A DNA stretch of 9,599 nucleotides from an uncultured Acetatifactor sp. (GTDB lineage: Bacteria > Bacillota > Clostridia > Lachnospirales > Lachnospiraceae): positions 1 to 9,599 of the forward strand of contig CAOOJO010000070.1 in assembly GCA_948496895.1 (NCBI GenBank), given 5' to 3'. This document shows, in pieces, positions 1 through 6,085 of the stretch (its first letter is position 1; each line of letters opens with the position of its first letter). Under the pieces are notes generated by a model that had not been told where the DNA came from, did not search any database, and saw only the letters and a list, made by a program, of their open reading frames with translations. The position numbers were made by a program, and so were the translations under genes.

Positions 1-1
1 T

Positions 2-2476
2 TCCAATCTGGTCAAAGCGGGGATGCCGTCAGGAGTCTGTCCGGAACAGTGGATCCTGGAGCATCCCGATGTGATGCTGGAGCTCCAGAGGCAGTACGTG
101 GCGGCCGGTACGGACATCCTGTACGTGCCCACCTTTACGGCCAACAGGATAAAGCTGGCGGACTACGGGCTGGCCGAGCGGCTGGAGGAGATGGTGAGAG
201 GCCTGGTGGCCATTTCCAGGCAGGCGGCTTCGGAGGCGGACAGGCCGGTGTACCTGGCTGGAGACCTGACCATGACAGGGCTACAGCTGTCCCCGGTGGG
301 GGATATGGAGCTGGAAGAGCTGATAGATGTCTATAAGCAGCAGGTCAGGGCTTTGGCGGACGCGGGGGTGGACCTCCTGGTGGTGGAGACCATGATGAGC
401 CTGGCGGAGGCCCGGGCGGCGCTGATCGCGGCAAAGGAGGCCTGCGACCTGCCGGTGATGGTGACCATGACTTTTGAGGCGGATGGGAGGACTCTGTTCG
501 GGACGGATCCCACGACCACGGCCATCGTGCTGGAATCCCTGGGCGCAGCGGCTGTGGGGGCCAACTGCTCCACAGGCCCGGCCAAAATGAAGCAGGTGAT
601 TGCCGACATGGCGGCCTGCACAGGGATTCCCATCATCGCCAAGCCCAATGCCGGCCTGCCCCATCTGGAGGGAGGGCGTACCGATTATGACATGGACGCG
701 GACACCTTCGCGGAGGAGATGAAGCTGCTGGCAGAGGCCGGGGCTTCCGTCCTGGGGGGATGCTGCGGGACTACGCCGGAATACATCAGGAAGCTTCGGG
801 ACAGCTTTGGGAAAGGCCCCGTCCCTGAAAGGGCTGGCAGGAGAGAGGGCGTCCGATACCTGACCTCGGAGCGCCGGACGGTGGATTTCGGCCTGGAGGG
901 CAGCTTCCTGATCGTGGGGGAGCGCATCAATCCCACCGGGAAAAAGCTGCTGCAGGCCCAGTTGAGGGAGGGGAATTTCGATAAGGTGGTGCAGTTCGCC
1001 GAGGAACAGGAGCGGTGCGGCGCGCAGGTGCTGGACGTGAACATGGGCATGAGCGGCATCGACGAGAGGGAGACCATGCTGCGGGCCCTGGAGGAGATAG
1101 GCGGCGTGTCCCATCTGCCCCTTTCCCTGGACTCCAGCCATGTGGAGGTGCTGGAGGCGGCGCTTCGCCATTACCCCGGCAGGGCCCTGGTGAATTCCGT
1201 GTCGCTGGAGGCGGAGAAATTCGAGAAGCTCCTGCCGATCGTAAAGAAATACGGCGCCATGTTCATCCTGCTGCCCCTCTCGGACGAAGGGCTGCCGAAG
1301 AGCCTGGAAGAGAAGATACATATCATAGAGACTGTGCTGGAAAGGGCATATTCCATGGGCCTGAAAAAAGAAGATATCATCGTGGACGGCCTGGTGTCCA
1401 CGGTGGGGGCCAACAAAAGGGCGGCGGTGGAGACGCTGGAGACCATCCGCTACTGTAGGGAGAAGGGGCTTGCCACCATCTGCGGCCTGTCCAACATCTC
1501 CTTCGGCATGCCGGAGCGAGGGTACGTGAACGCGGCCTTCCTGACCATGGCCATCCAGGAAGGGCTGACCATGGCCATCGCGAACCCCTCCCAGGAGCTG
1601 CTGATGGCCAGCGCTTTTGCCGCGGACCTGCTGCTTGCGAAGGAAGAGGCGGATATACGGTATATCGAATATGCAGGCACGCTGGCAGAGAAAAGAGAGA
1701 AGAAAAAGGAACAGGAGGCGGCGCGAATCAGGAGCGCGGCCCTTGAGGAGAAGGCTGTGATTCCCGGAAAAGCCGAAAGCCGGCGCGCGGACGACCAGAC
1801 GCCTGACGCCGTTTCTAAGCCGGAAGCCACAAACGTATGCCGGGAGGCCCTGCACCATTCTGTCCTCAAGGGCAACCGCAAGGGCATCGCCGCCCAGACC
1901 AAAGAGGCCCTGGCCCAGGGCGAGGAGCCCCAGGCCCTGCTGCATGAGGTGCTGCTCCCTGCCATCAACGAGGTGGGGGAGCTCTTCGACAAGGGCCGGT
2001 ATTTCCTTCCCCAGCTCATCGGCAGCGCGGAGGCCATGAAGAGCTCCATCGAGATACTGGAGCCGCTTCTGCTGAGAGAGACGGATGCGGAAGACATGCC
2101 CGTGGTAGTCATCGCCACCGTGGAGGGGGACATCCATGACATCGGCAAGAACCTGGTGGCGCTGATGCTGAAGAACTACGGCTTCCGGGTCATCGACCTG
2201 GGCAAGGATGTGCCCAAGGAGGATATCATCCGGGCGGCAAAGGAGAATAATGCCAGGATCATCGCCCTGTCGGCCCTGATGACCACCACCATGCAGCGCA
2301 TGCGGGAGGTGGTGGCCTACGCGAAGGAGGAAAAGGTGAGCGCCAAGATCATGATCGGCGGCGCGGTCATCACCCGGGAATACGCGGATGAGATCGGCGC
2401 GGACGGTTATTCCGCGGACGCGGCGGAAGCGGTGAAGCTGGCGCAGAGGCTTGTGCGGGAAAAAGCTGCCGACTGA
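2..2476 (+). CDS. metH: Cobalamin-dependent methionine synthase, 5'-truncated by the window edge
   Basis: This cytoplasmic enzyme transfers a methyl group from methyltetrahydrofolate through a B12 cofactor to homocysteine, making methionine. The frame is open to base 2 and reads SNLVKAGMPSGVCPEQW, which continues a family N-terminal motif, so the Met at 23 is internal and the true start lies to the left. Counting from that Met, the homocysteine-binding domain covers about 1-265, with the zinc ligands Cys182 (GANCS) and Cys247-Cys248 (GGCCGT). A pterin-binding domain covers about 295-550 (GERINPTG at 299-306). A charged Lys/Glu-rich linker follows at about 555-605, then the B12 cap helices (605-690) and the B12 domain, whose GDIHDIGKN motif contains the axial His705. 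The protein stops right after this domain, so the C-terminal SAM-dependent reactivation domain of E. coli MetH is absent. Corrinoid methyltransferases with other substrates are possible, but the full homocysteine, pterin and B12 architecture makes methionine synthase by far the best call. Confidence 0.93.
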   Translation, partial: SNLVKAGMPSGVCPEQWILEHPDVMLELQRQYVAAGTDILYVPTFTANRIKLADYGLAERLEEMVRGLVAISRQAASEADRPVYLAGDLTMTGLQLSPVGDMELEELIDVYKQQVRALADAGVDLLVVETMMSLAEARAALIAAKEACDLPVMVTMTFEADGRTLFGTDPTTTAIVLESLGAAAVGANCSTGPAKMKQVIADMAACTGIPIIAKPNAGLPHLEGGRTDYDMDADTFAEEMKLLAEAGASVLGGCCGTTPEYIRKLRDSFGKGPVPERAGRREGVRYLTSERRTVDFGLEGSFLIVGERINPTGKKLLQAQLREGNFDKVVQFAEEQERCGAQVLDVNMGMSGIDERETMLRALEEIGGVSHLPLSLDSSHVEVLEAALRHYPGRALVNSVSLEAEKFEKLLPIVKKYGAMFILLPLSDEGLPKSLEEKIHIIETVLERAYSMGLKKEDIIVDGLVSTVGANKRAAVETLETIRYCREKGLATICGLSNISFGMPERGYVNAAFLTMAIQEGLTMAIANPSQELLMASAFAADLLLAKEEADIRYIEYAGTLAEKREKKKEQEAARIRSAALEEKAVIPGKAESRRADDQTPDAVSKPEATNVCREALHHSVLKGNRKGIAAQTKEALAQGEEPQALLHEVLLPAINEVGELFDKGRYFLPQLIGSAEAMKSSIEILEPLLLRETDAEDMPVVVIATVEGDIHDIGKNLVALMLKNYGFRVIDLGKDVPKEDIIRAAKENNARIIALSALMTTTMQRMREVVAYAKEEKVSAKIMIGGAVITREYADEIGADGYSADAAEAVKLAQRLVREKAAD

Positions 2477-2512
2477 AGCATAAATATGCTGATGAAAAAA
2501 ATGTTGATAATA

Positions 2513-2520
2513 GAGGAGGA
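2513..2520 (+). promoter_or_regulatory. Ribosome binding site of ilvB
   Basis: GAGGAGGA ends 6 bases before the ATG at 2527. It is a near-perfect Shine-Dalgarno match and fixes the ilvB start. No convincing promoter is visible in the 50 bp between metH and ilvB, which suggests co-transcription. Confidence 0.8.
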
Positions 2521-2526
2521 ATTGAT

Positions 2527-4140
2527 ATGTTAGGTGCAGATGCCATTGTCAAATGTCTGGAGGAGGAGGGGGTCACGACGGTATTCGGATATCCCGGCGT
2601 AGCCATCTGTCCTTTTTACAACAGCATCCTGGAATCGGACATCCGGACGATTCTCATCCGCACGGAGCAGAACGCGGCCCATGCGGCCAGCGGAGTGTCC
2701 CGAATCACCGGAAGGCCCGGCGTATGCGCCGTCACCTCCGGCCCCGGCGCCACCAATGTGATCACGGGCATCGCCACCGCCTTCGCGGACAGCATCCCCC
2801 TGATCTGCATCACCGGACAGGTGAACAGCGAGCTCCTTGGCAGCGATGTGTTCCAGGAGGCCGATATCACCGGGGCTGTGGAATCTTTTGTAAAATACAG
2901 CTATTTAGTAAAGAATGTGAACGATATCCCCAGGGTGTTCAAGGAGGCCTTCCACATCGCCAATACGGGCAGGCGGGGCCCCGTGCTGATCGACGTGCCC
3001 ATCGATATCCAGAACGCCCCGATCGCCAAGTTCAAGTATCCGGAGAGCGTGTCCCTGCGCACCTACAAGCCCACGGTGAAGGGCAACGCGGTGCAGATCA
3101 AAAAGGTGGTCAGGGAGCTGGAGAAGGCAAAGCGCCCCCTGATCTGCGCTGGCGGCGGCGTGCTACTGGCAGAGGCCGAGGGAGAGCTGCGCAGGTTCGC
3201 GGAGACCCACAACATCCCCGTGGTGTCCACCATGATGGGAATCGGTGCCATGCCCACGGACCATCCCCTCTATTTCCGGATGGTGGGCAACAACGGCAAG
3301 GCCTATGCCAACCGGGCCATGAACGAGTCGGATTTGCTGATCATGGTGGGGGCCAGGGTGGCCGACCGGGCCGTGAACCAGCCGGACATGATCACCCGGA
3401 ACAAGGTGCTGGTGCACATCGACGTGGATCCGGCGGAGATCGGCAAGAACGCAGGCCCCACCATACCGCTGGTGGGGGACGCGAAGCATATCTTCGAGGA
3501 TCTGGAGAAGGAGGAGTTCACCTGCAACTGCCAGGAGTGGCTGGACACCCTGAGGGAATACCGGAAGGCTATGGCCAGCAAGCGCAAGCCCGACCCGGCC
3601 TATGTAGACCCTGCCAAGTTCATCATGCGGCTCACCGAGAGGATGCAGGAGGACGCCATCTACGTGGCGGACGTGGGCCAGAACCAGATCTGGTCCTGCG
3701 GCTATGTGAAGGTCCGCAAGGGGAAGTTCTTCACCTCCGGCGGCATGGGCACCATGGGATATTCCATCCCGGCGGCCATGGGGGCCAAGGTGGCCGCACC
3801 GGAGAGGCAGGTGGTGGCTGTCTGCGGGGACGGCTCCTTCCAGATGTCCATGATGGAGCTGGCCACCATGTGCCAGCACCATATCCCTGTGAAAATCGTG
3901 GTGCTGAAGAACAATTACCTGGGGATGGTGCGACAGTACCAGCATTTCACCTATCAGGATCAGTATTCCGTGGTAGACCTGTCCGGGAGCCCGGATCTGG
4001 AGAAGCTGTCCGCGGCATACGGCATTCCCTTCCTGCGGCTGGAGAACATGGAGAACTGTGACGAGACCATAGAGGCGTTCCTGGAAAAGGACGAGACCAT
4101 GTTGCTGGAATGCGTGATAGACCCTATGGATTTGGTATAG
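2527..4140 (+). CDS. ilvB: Acetolactate synthase, large catalytic subunit
   Basis: This thiamine diphosphate enzyme condenses two pyruvates to 2-acetolactate, or pyruvate with 2-ketobutyrate to 2-aceto-2-hydroxybutyrate. It is the first common step of branched-chain amino acid synthesis. The 537 residues are slightly short for the family (about 550-600). The N-terminal ThDP domain (about 1-165) carries the catalytic Glu47 in RTEQNAAHAASG, then SGPGATN and the conserved FQEADITG. The central domain (about 190-325) has GARVADRAV at 275-283, where many homologues read GARFDDR. The C-terminal ThDP domain has the GDG (434-436) to NN (462-463) cofactor motif. The loop MVRQYQ places Tyr471 where most enzymes of this type have Trp. 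The start is set by a strong ribosome site. ilvN copy 1 follows after 27 bp, so the two subunits are probably translated from one message. A purely catabolic pyruvate-specific acetolactate synthase is less likely because an ACT regulatory subunit is adjacent. Confidence 0.93.
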   Translation: MLGADAIVKCLEEEGVTTVFGYPGVAICPFYNSILESDIRTILIRTEQNAAHAASGVSRITGRPGVCAVTSGPGATNVITGIATAFADSIPLICITGQVNSELLGSDVFQEADITGAVESFVKYSYLVKNVNDIPRVFKEAFHIANTGRRGPVLIDVPIDIQNAPIAKFKYPESVSLRTYKPTVKGNAVQIKKVVRELEKAKRPLICAGGGVLLAEAEGELRRFAETHNIPVVSTMMGIGAMPTDHPLYFRMVGNNGKAYANRAMNESDLLIMVGARVADRAVNQPDMITRNKVLVHIDVDPAEIGKNAGPTIPLVGDAKHIFEDLEKEEFTCNCQEWLDTLREYRKAMASKRKPDPAYVDPAKFIMRLTERMQEDAIYVADVGQNQIWSCGYVKVRKGKFFTSGGMGTMGYSIPAAMGAKVAAPERQVVAVCGDGSFQMSMMELATMCQHHIPVKIVVLKNNYLGMVRQYQHFTYQDQYSVVDLSGSPDLEKLSAAYGIPFLRLENMENCDETIEAFLEKDETMLLECVIDPMDLV

Positions 4141-4167
4141 AAAGGGACTGGGATAGGAGGATATTTT

Positions 4168-4662
4168 ATGAGGAAAAGAATATATTCCGTGCTGGTGGAG
4201 AACCGTTCCGGCGTACTGGGCAAGGTGGCAGGCCTGTTTGCCAGGCGCTGCTTCAACATAGACAGCCTCGTGGTGGGAGAGACCGACAATAGCGACGTGT
4301 CCTGCATGACCATCGTCAGCAGCGGGGACGAGCGCACCATCGAGCAGATCGAGAAGCAGCTGAACAAGAAGCTGGATGTCATCAAGGTGAAGACCTTTGC
4401 GGAACAGCAGTGCATCGCCAGGGAGCTGATGCTCATCAAAATCAGATACAACAAGGGCAACCGCCGGGAAATCATGGAGCTGTGCGAGATCATGAAGGCC
4501 CAGATCGTGGACATGTCCAAGCATTTCATGATGATCCAGATCTGCGACGAGCCGGAGAAGATAAAGCTCATGATCAAGATGCTCCAGACCATCAGCATCG
4601 TGGAGGTGGCCCGCACAGGGACAGTGGCGCTCTCCAAGTGCGCGGAGAACGACGAGGGCTGA
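4168..4662 (+). CDS. ilvN: Acetolactate synthase regulatory subunit, copy 1
   Basis: This is the small subunit that stimulates IlvB and usually confers feedback inhibition by valine. The 164 residues match the family length. An N-terminal ACT domain (about 4-78) is followed by the C-terminal small-subunit domain (about 84-160, containing RELMLIKI and VEVARTG). Asn12, Gly15, Asn30 and Gln60 line up with the E. coli IlvH effector-site residues Asn11, Gly14, Asn29 and Gln59. Copy 1 departs from the usual family pattern nearby: Gly18 replaces the usual Ser, and RRCFNIDS replaces RGYNIES. AGGAGG at 4155-4160 sits 7 bases before the ATG. The gene lies 27 bp after ilvB, so this is the regulatory subunit most likely made together with it. 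By my hand alignment it matches copy 2 at about half of the first 70 positions, so the two are old paralogues rather than a recent duplication. Confidence 0.92.
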   Translation: MRKRIYSVLVENRSGVLGKVAGLFARRCFNIDSLVVGETDNSDVSCMTIVSSGDERTIEQIEKQLNKKLDVIKVKTFAEQQCIARELMLIKIRYNKGNRREIMELCEIMKAQIVDMSKHFMMIQICDEPEKIKLMIKMLQTISIVEVARTGTVALSKCAENDEG

Positions 4663-4669
4663 CGGCTTT

Positions 4670-4704
4670 GGCTGAAAGATTAGGCTTTTATTGACATTTC
4701 AGCC
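4670..4704. repeat. 8-bp inverted repeat overlapping the internal promoter
   Basis: GGCTGAAA (4670-4677) and TTTCAGCC (4697-4704) are perfect inverted repeats separated by 19 bases. The right arm lies in the spacer directly after the -35 box at 4691-4696. This placement would suit an operator. It could also be an RNA stem at the end of the upstream message, but no run of T follows, so it is not a standard terminator. The protein that might bind it is unknown. Confidence 0.4.
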
Positions 4705-4719
4705 GGAACTTGGTATGAT
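4691..4719 (+). promoter_or_regulatory. Internal sigma-A promoter upstream of the HELLH gene
   Basis: TTGACA (4691-4696) and TATGAT (4714-4719) are separated by exactly 17 bases, and TGG directly before the -10 box makes it an extended -10 promoter. It lies 28 bases after the ilvN copy 1 stop codon and 28 bases before the GTG start of the next gene. It would give the HELLH gene, ilvN copy 2 and ilvC their own transcription start, independent of metH-ilvB. Confidence 0.75.
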
Positions 4720-4746
4720 AGCGAAGGAGTTTTAAGGAAGGGGGAT

Positions 4747-5229
4747 GTGTCCGGGATGGAAGAAAGGTGCTCTGAAGCGCATCTGAATGAACTGCTGTGC
4801 AGATGGCGCAGAATCCTGCGGCTGGAGGAAAGCTGGGACGTAAAGCTGGAGATTGTCAAGGATCCCTCCTTCCGGAAGACAGGCGACCTGAAGGTGGACT
4901 GTACGGACAAGAAGGCGATTCTTCTGCTCAATGGGCTGAATCCGAAACAGGAGAACCTGGAGGAGGTCATCGTCCATGAGCTGCTGCACCTGAAGCTCTA
5001 TCCCTTAGACCAGGTGACGGAGTCCCTGATTACATCCAACTATGAGGAGGGCAGCGGGGCTTATCATTTTGCTTACACCCAGTTCATGGTGACCCTGGAG
5101 GTCACAGTGGAGGAGCTGGCCAAATGCTTCCTGAAGCAGTATGGGGAGGACAGGGAGCTCTCCTATGGCAGATGCCATACCATGAAAAGCTATGACGAGC
5201 TGTTCGAGGGGCTGAAGCCGCTGGAATGA
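4747..5229 (+). CDS. Uncharacterised HELLH (putative zinc metallopeptidase-like) protein
   Basis: I do not recognise this 160-residue protein as a named family. Its clearest feature is VIVHELLHLKLYP, with His77-Glu78-xx-His81, the HExxH zinc-binding and catalytic signature of zincin metallopeptidases. It is preceded by a strand-like segment (KKAILLLN, 55-62), as in many small zincins. A predicted helix follows at about 105-130 and offers candidate third zinc ligands (His107, Glu118, Glu122, Glu123), but none can be assigned. There is no signal peptide or membrane segment, so it should be cytoplasmic. The chosen start is GTG at 4747, with AAGGAAGG upstream at good spacing; ATG at 4756 in the same frame is a real alternative. 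It lies between two acetolactate synthase regulatory subunits behind its own strong promoter. A role in that pathway is not shown by anything else in the sequence. Confidence 0.75.
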   Translation: MSGMEERCSEAHLNELLCRWRRILRLEESWDVKLEIVKDPSFRKTGDLKVDCTDKKAILLLNGLNPKQENLEEVIVHELLHLKLYPLDQVTESLITSNYEEGSGAYHFAYTQFMVTLEVTVEELAKCFLKQYGEDRELSYGRCHTMKSYDELFEGLKPLE

Positions 5230-5343
5230 GAGCGAAGCCCGGATAGCGCGACATGTGGGGCCGGACAGAGGCCGTGCGCGAAAGCATGGAAGCCGGCGCA
5301 CAGATAAGAGGTTGAAAAAGAAAAAGGAGAGGGTGGAAATCTG
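5230..5343 (+). other. Gap between the HELLH gene and ilvN copy 2
   Basis: This 114-bp stretch has no convincing promoter, gene or terminator. A short inverted repeat, GTGCGC (5274-5279) and GCGCAC (5296-5301), could form a small stem. A purine-rich run with AAGGAGAGGG at 5324-5333 provides the ribosome site for ilvN copy 2. Confidence 0.5.
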
Positions 5344-5844
5344 ATGCAGAAGAAAGTATTCCAATTGCTGGTCAACAATACATCCGGCGTCCTGAGCCGG
5401 ATTTCAGGGCTTTTTGCCAGGCGTGGCTATAATGTGGAGAGCATTACGGCAGGCGTGACCTCGGATCCCCGCATCACCCGCATCACGATTGTGGCTTCCG
5501 GCGACGACGAGATCCTGGAGCAGATTGAGAAGCAGGTGGCCAAGCTGGAGGATGTACGGAACATCAAGGAACTGAAGCCGGAAAAGAGCGTATACCGGGA
5601 GCTGATCATGGTCAAGGTGCGCGCCACCGCGGAGCAGAGGCAGGGAGTCATCTCCGTAGCGGACATCTTCCGGGCGAAGATCATCGACATCGCGCCGGAG
5701 AGCCTGATGATTGAGCTCACAGGCAATCAGCAGAAGATTGATGCTTTCATCGGCCTGCTGGAGGGATATGAAATCCTGGAGCTGGCCCGGACAGGCATCG
5801 CCGGACTGGGGCGAGGCACGGAGCCTGTGGTTCGCTTCGACTGA
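5344..5844 (+). CDS. ilvN: Acetolactate synthase regulatory subunit, copy 2
   Basis: This is a second ACT-domain regulatory subunit of acetolactate synthase, 166 residues long. The N-terminal ACT domain (about 4-78) reads LFARRGYNVESITAG and LEQIEKQ, closer to the family consensus than copy 1. It keeps Asn12, Gly15, Ser18, Asn30 and Gln59, matching the effector-site region of E. coli IlvH. The C-terminal domain (about 83-158) has RELIMVKV, FRAKIIDI and LELARTG. The purine-rich AAGGAGAGGG ends 10 bases before the ATG, and translation should start there. The gene is 241 bp ahead of ilvC and probably shares the promoter at 4691-4719. It may regulate the same IlvB as copy 1 or a second catalytic subunit elsewhere in the genome. 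Its canonical effector site makes it the better candidate for ordinary valine feedback. Confidence 0.92.
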   Translation: MQKKVFQLLVNNTSGVLSRISGLFARRGYNVESITAGVTSDPRITRITIVASGDDEILEQIEKQVAKLEDVRNIKELKPEKSVYRELIMVKVRATAEQRQGVISVADIFRAKIIDIAPESLMIELTGNQQKIDAFIGLLEGYEILELARTGIAGLGRGTEPVVRFD

Positions 5845-5851
5845 GGGCTTA

Positions 5852-6039
5852 GATGCAGGAGGGTGCATCCCCGCTGCTCGCAGCATGACAAGTGAAAGCC
5901 GAAGGCAGCTAGGCATGGGCCGATACCCGATTGCTCGCTGCGGGAAGCGCTTTCGTGTGGACAGATATTTGTCCCTTGCAGCATCAAATGGATGTCAGAT
6001 TCGTCCGGCAAAGACGGAATAAGGCACCCGGCATGGTGC
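5852..6039 (+). promoter_or_regulatory. Hairpin-rich leader region before ilvC
   Basis: The 241 bp between ilvN copy 2 and ilvC has no plausible gene but several short perfect inverted repeats. They are GATGCA/TGCATC (5852-5857 and 5864-5869), GCTG-CTCG-CAGC (5873-5884), GGACA/TGTCC (5959-5963 and 5970-5974) and GCACC/GGTGC (6024-6028 and 6035-6039). A longer pairing of CCCCGC near 5870 with GCGGG near 5940 could close a multi-branched structure. I could match it to no known riboswitch or T-box, and no run of T marks a terminator. No good promoter is visible. It may be a structured untranslated region, an mRNA processing site, or chance pairing in GC-rich DNA. Confidence 0.3.
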
Positions 6040-6071
6040 GCAGGAATGAACATAGAATAAAACAACAAAAC

Positions 6072-6077
6072 GGAGGA
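6072..6077 (+). promoter_or_regulatory. Ribosome binding site of ilvC
   Basis: GGAGGA ends 8 bases before the ATG at 6086, in an A-rich stretch that should be free of structure. It supports this start, which gives the MAKIFYQEDC N-terminus typical of the family. Confidence 0.8.
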
Positions 6078-6085
6078 AACGAGAA

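Noticed and set aside
281..2137. Long minus-strand open frame (618 codons) opposite metH
   Set aside because: It is the antisense shadow of a GC-rich gene whose forward frame has all the MetH motifs; its protein is low-complexity with many His, Gln and Arg and no recognisable domain.
2477..2490. AGCATA-AA-TATGCT palindrome just after the metH stop codon
   Set aside because: The stem is six A/T-rich pairs with only a two-base loop and no T run, so it is not a terminator; as an operator it has no promoter nearby.
3163..4524. Long minus-strand open frame (453 codons) opposite ilvB and ilvN
   Set aside because: It crosses the boundary of two well-supported forward genes and its protein shows no domain.
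4745..4786. ATG at 4745 with a 13-codon frame overlapping the HELLH start
   Set aside because: It ends quickly and overlaps the GTG/ATG start region by chance; nothing suggests a translated leader peptide.
5859..5873. AGGGTGCATCCCCG resembles the T-box core AGGGTGGNACCGCG
   Set aside because: The TGGN stretch that pairs with the tRNA end reads TGCA. The motif lies only about 15 bases after ilvN copy 2, leaving no room for the T-box stem I, and no terminator follows. The match is probably chance.
5711..6022. Open frame of 103 codons overlapping the end of ilvN copy 2 and the ilvC leader
   Set aside because: There is no ribosome site, it starts inside a well-supported gene, and it has no domain. 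It is also not rich in Ile, Leu or Val as an attenuator leader peptide would be.
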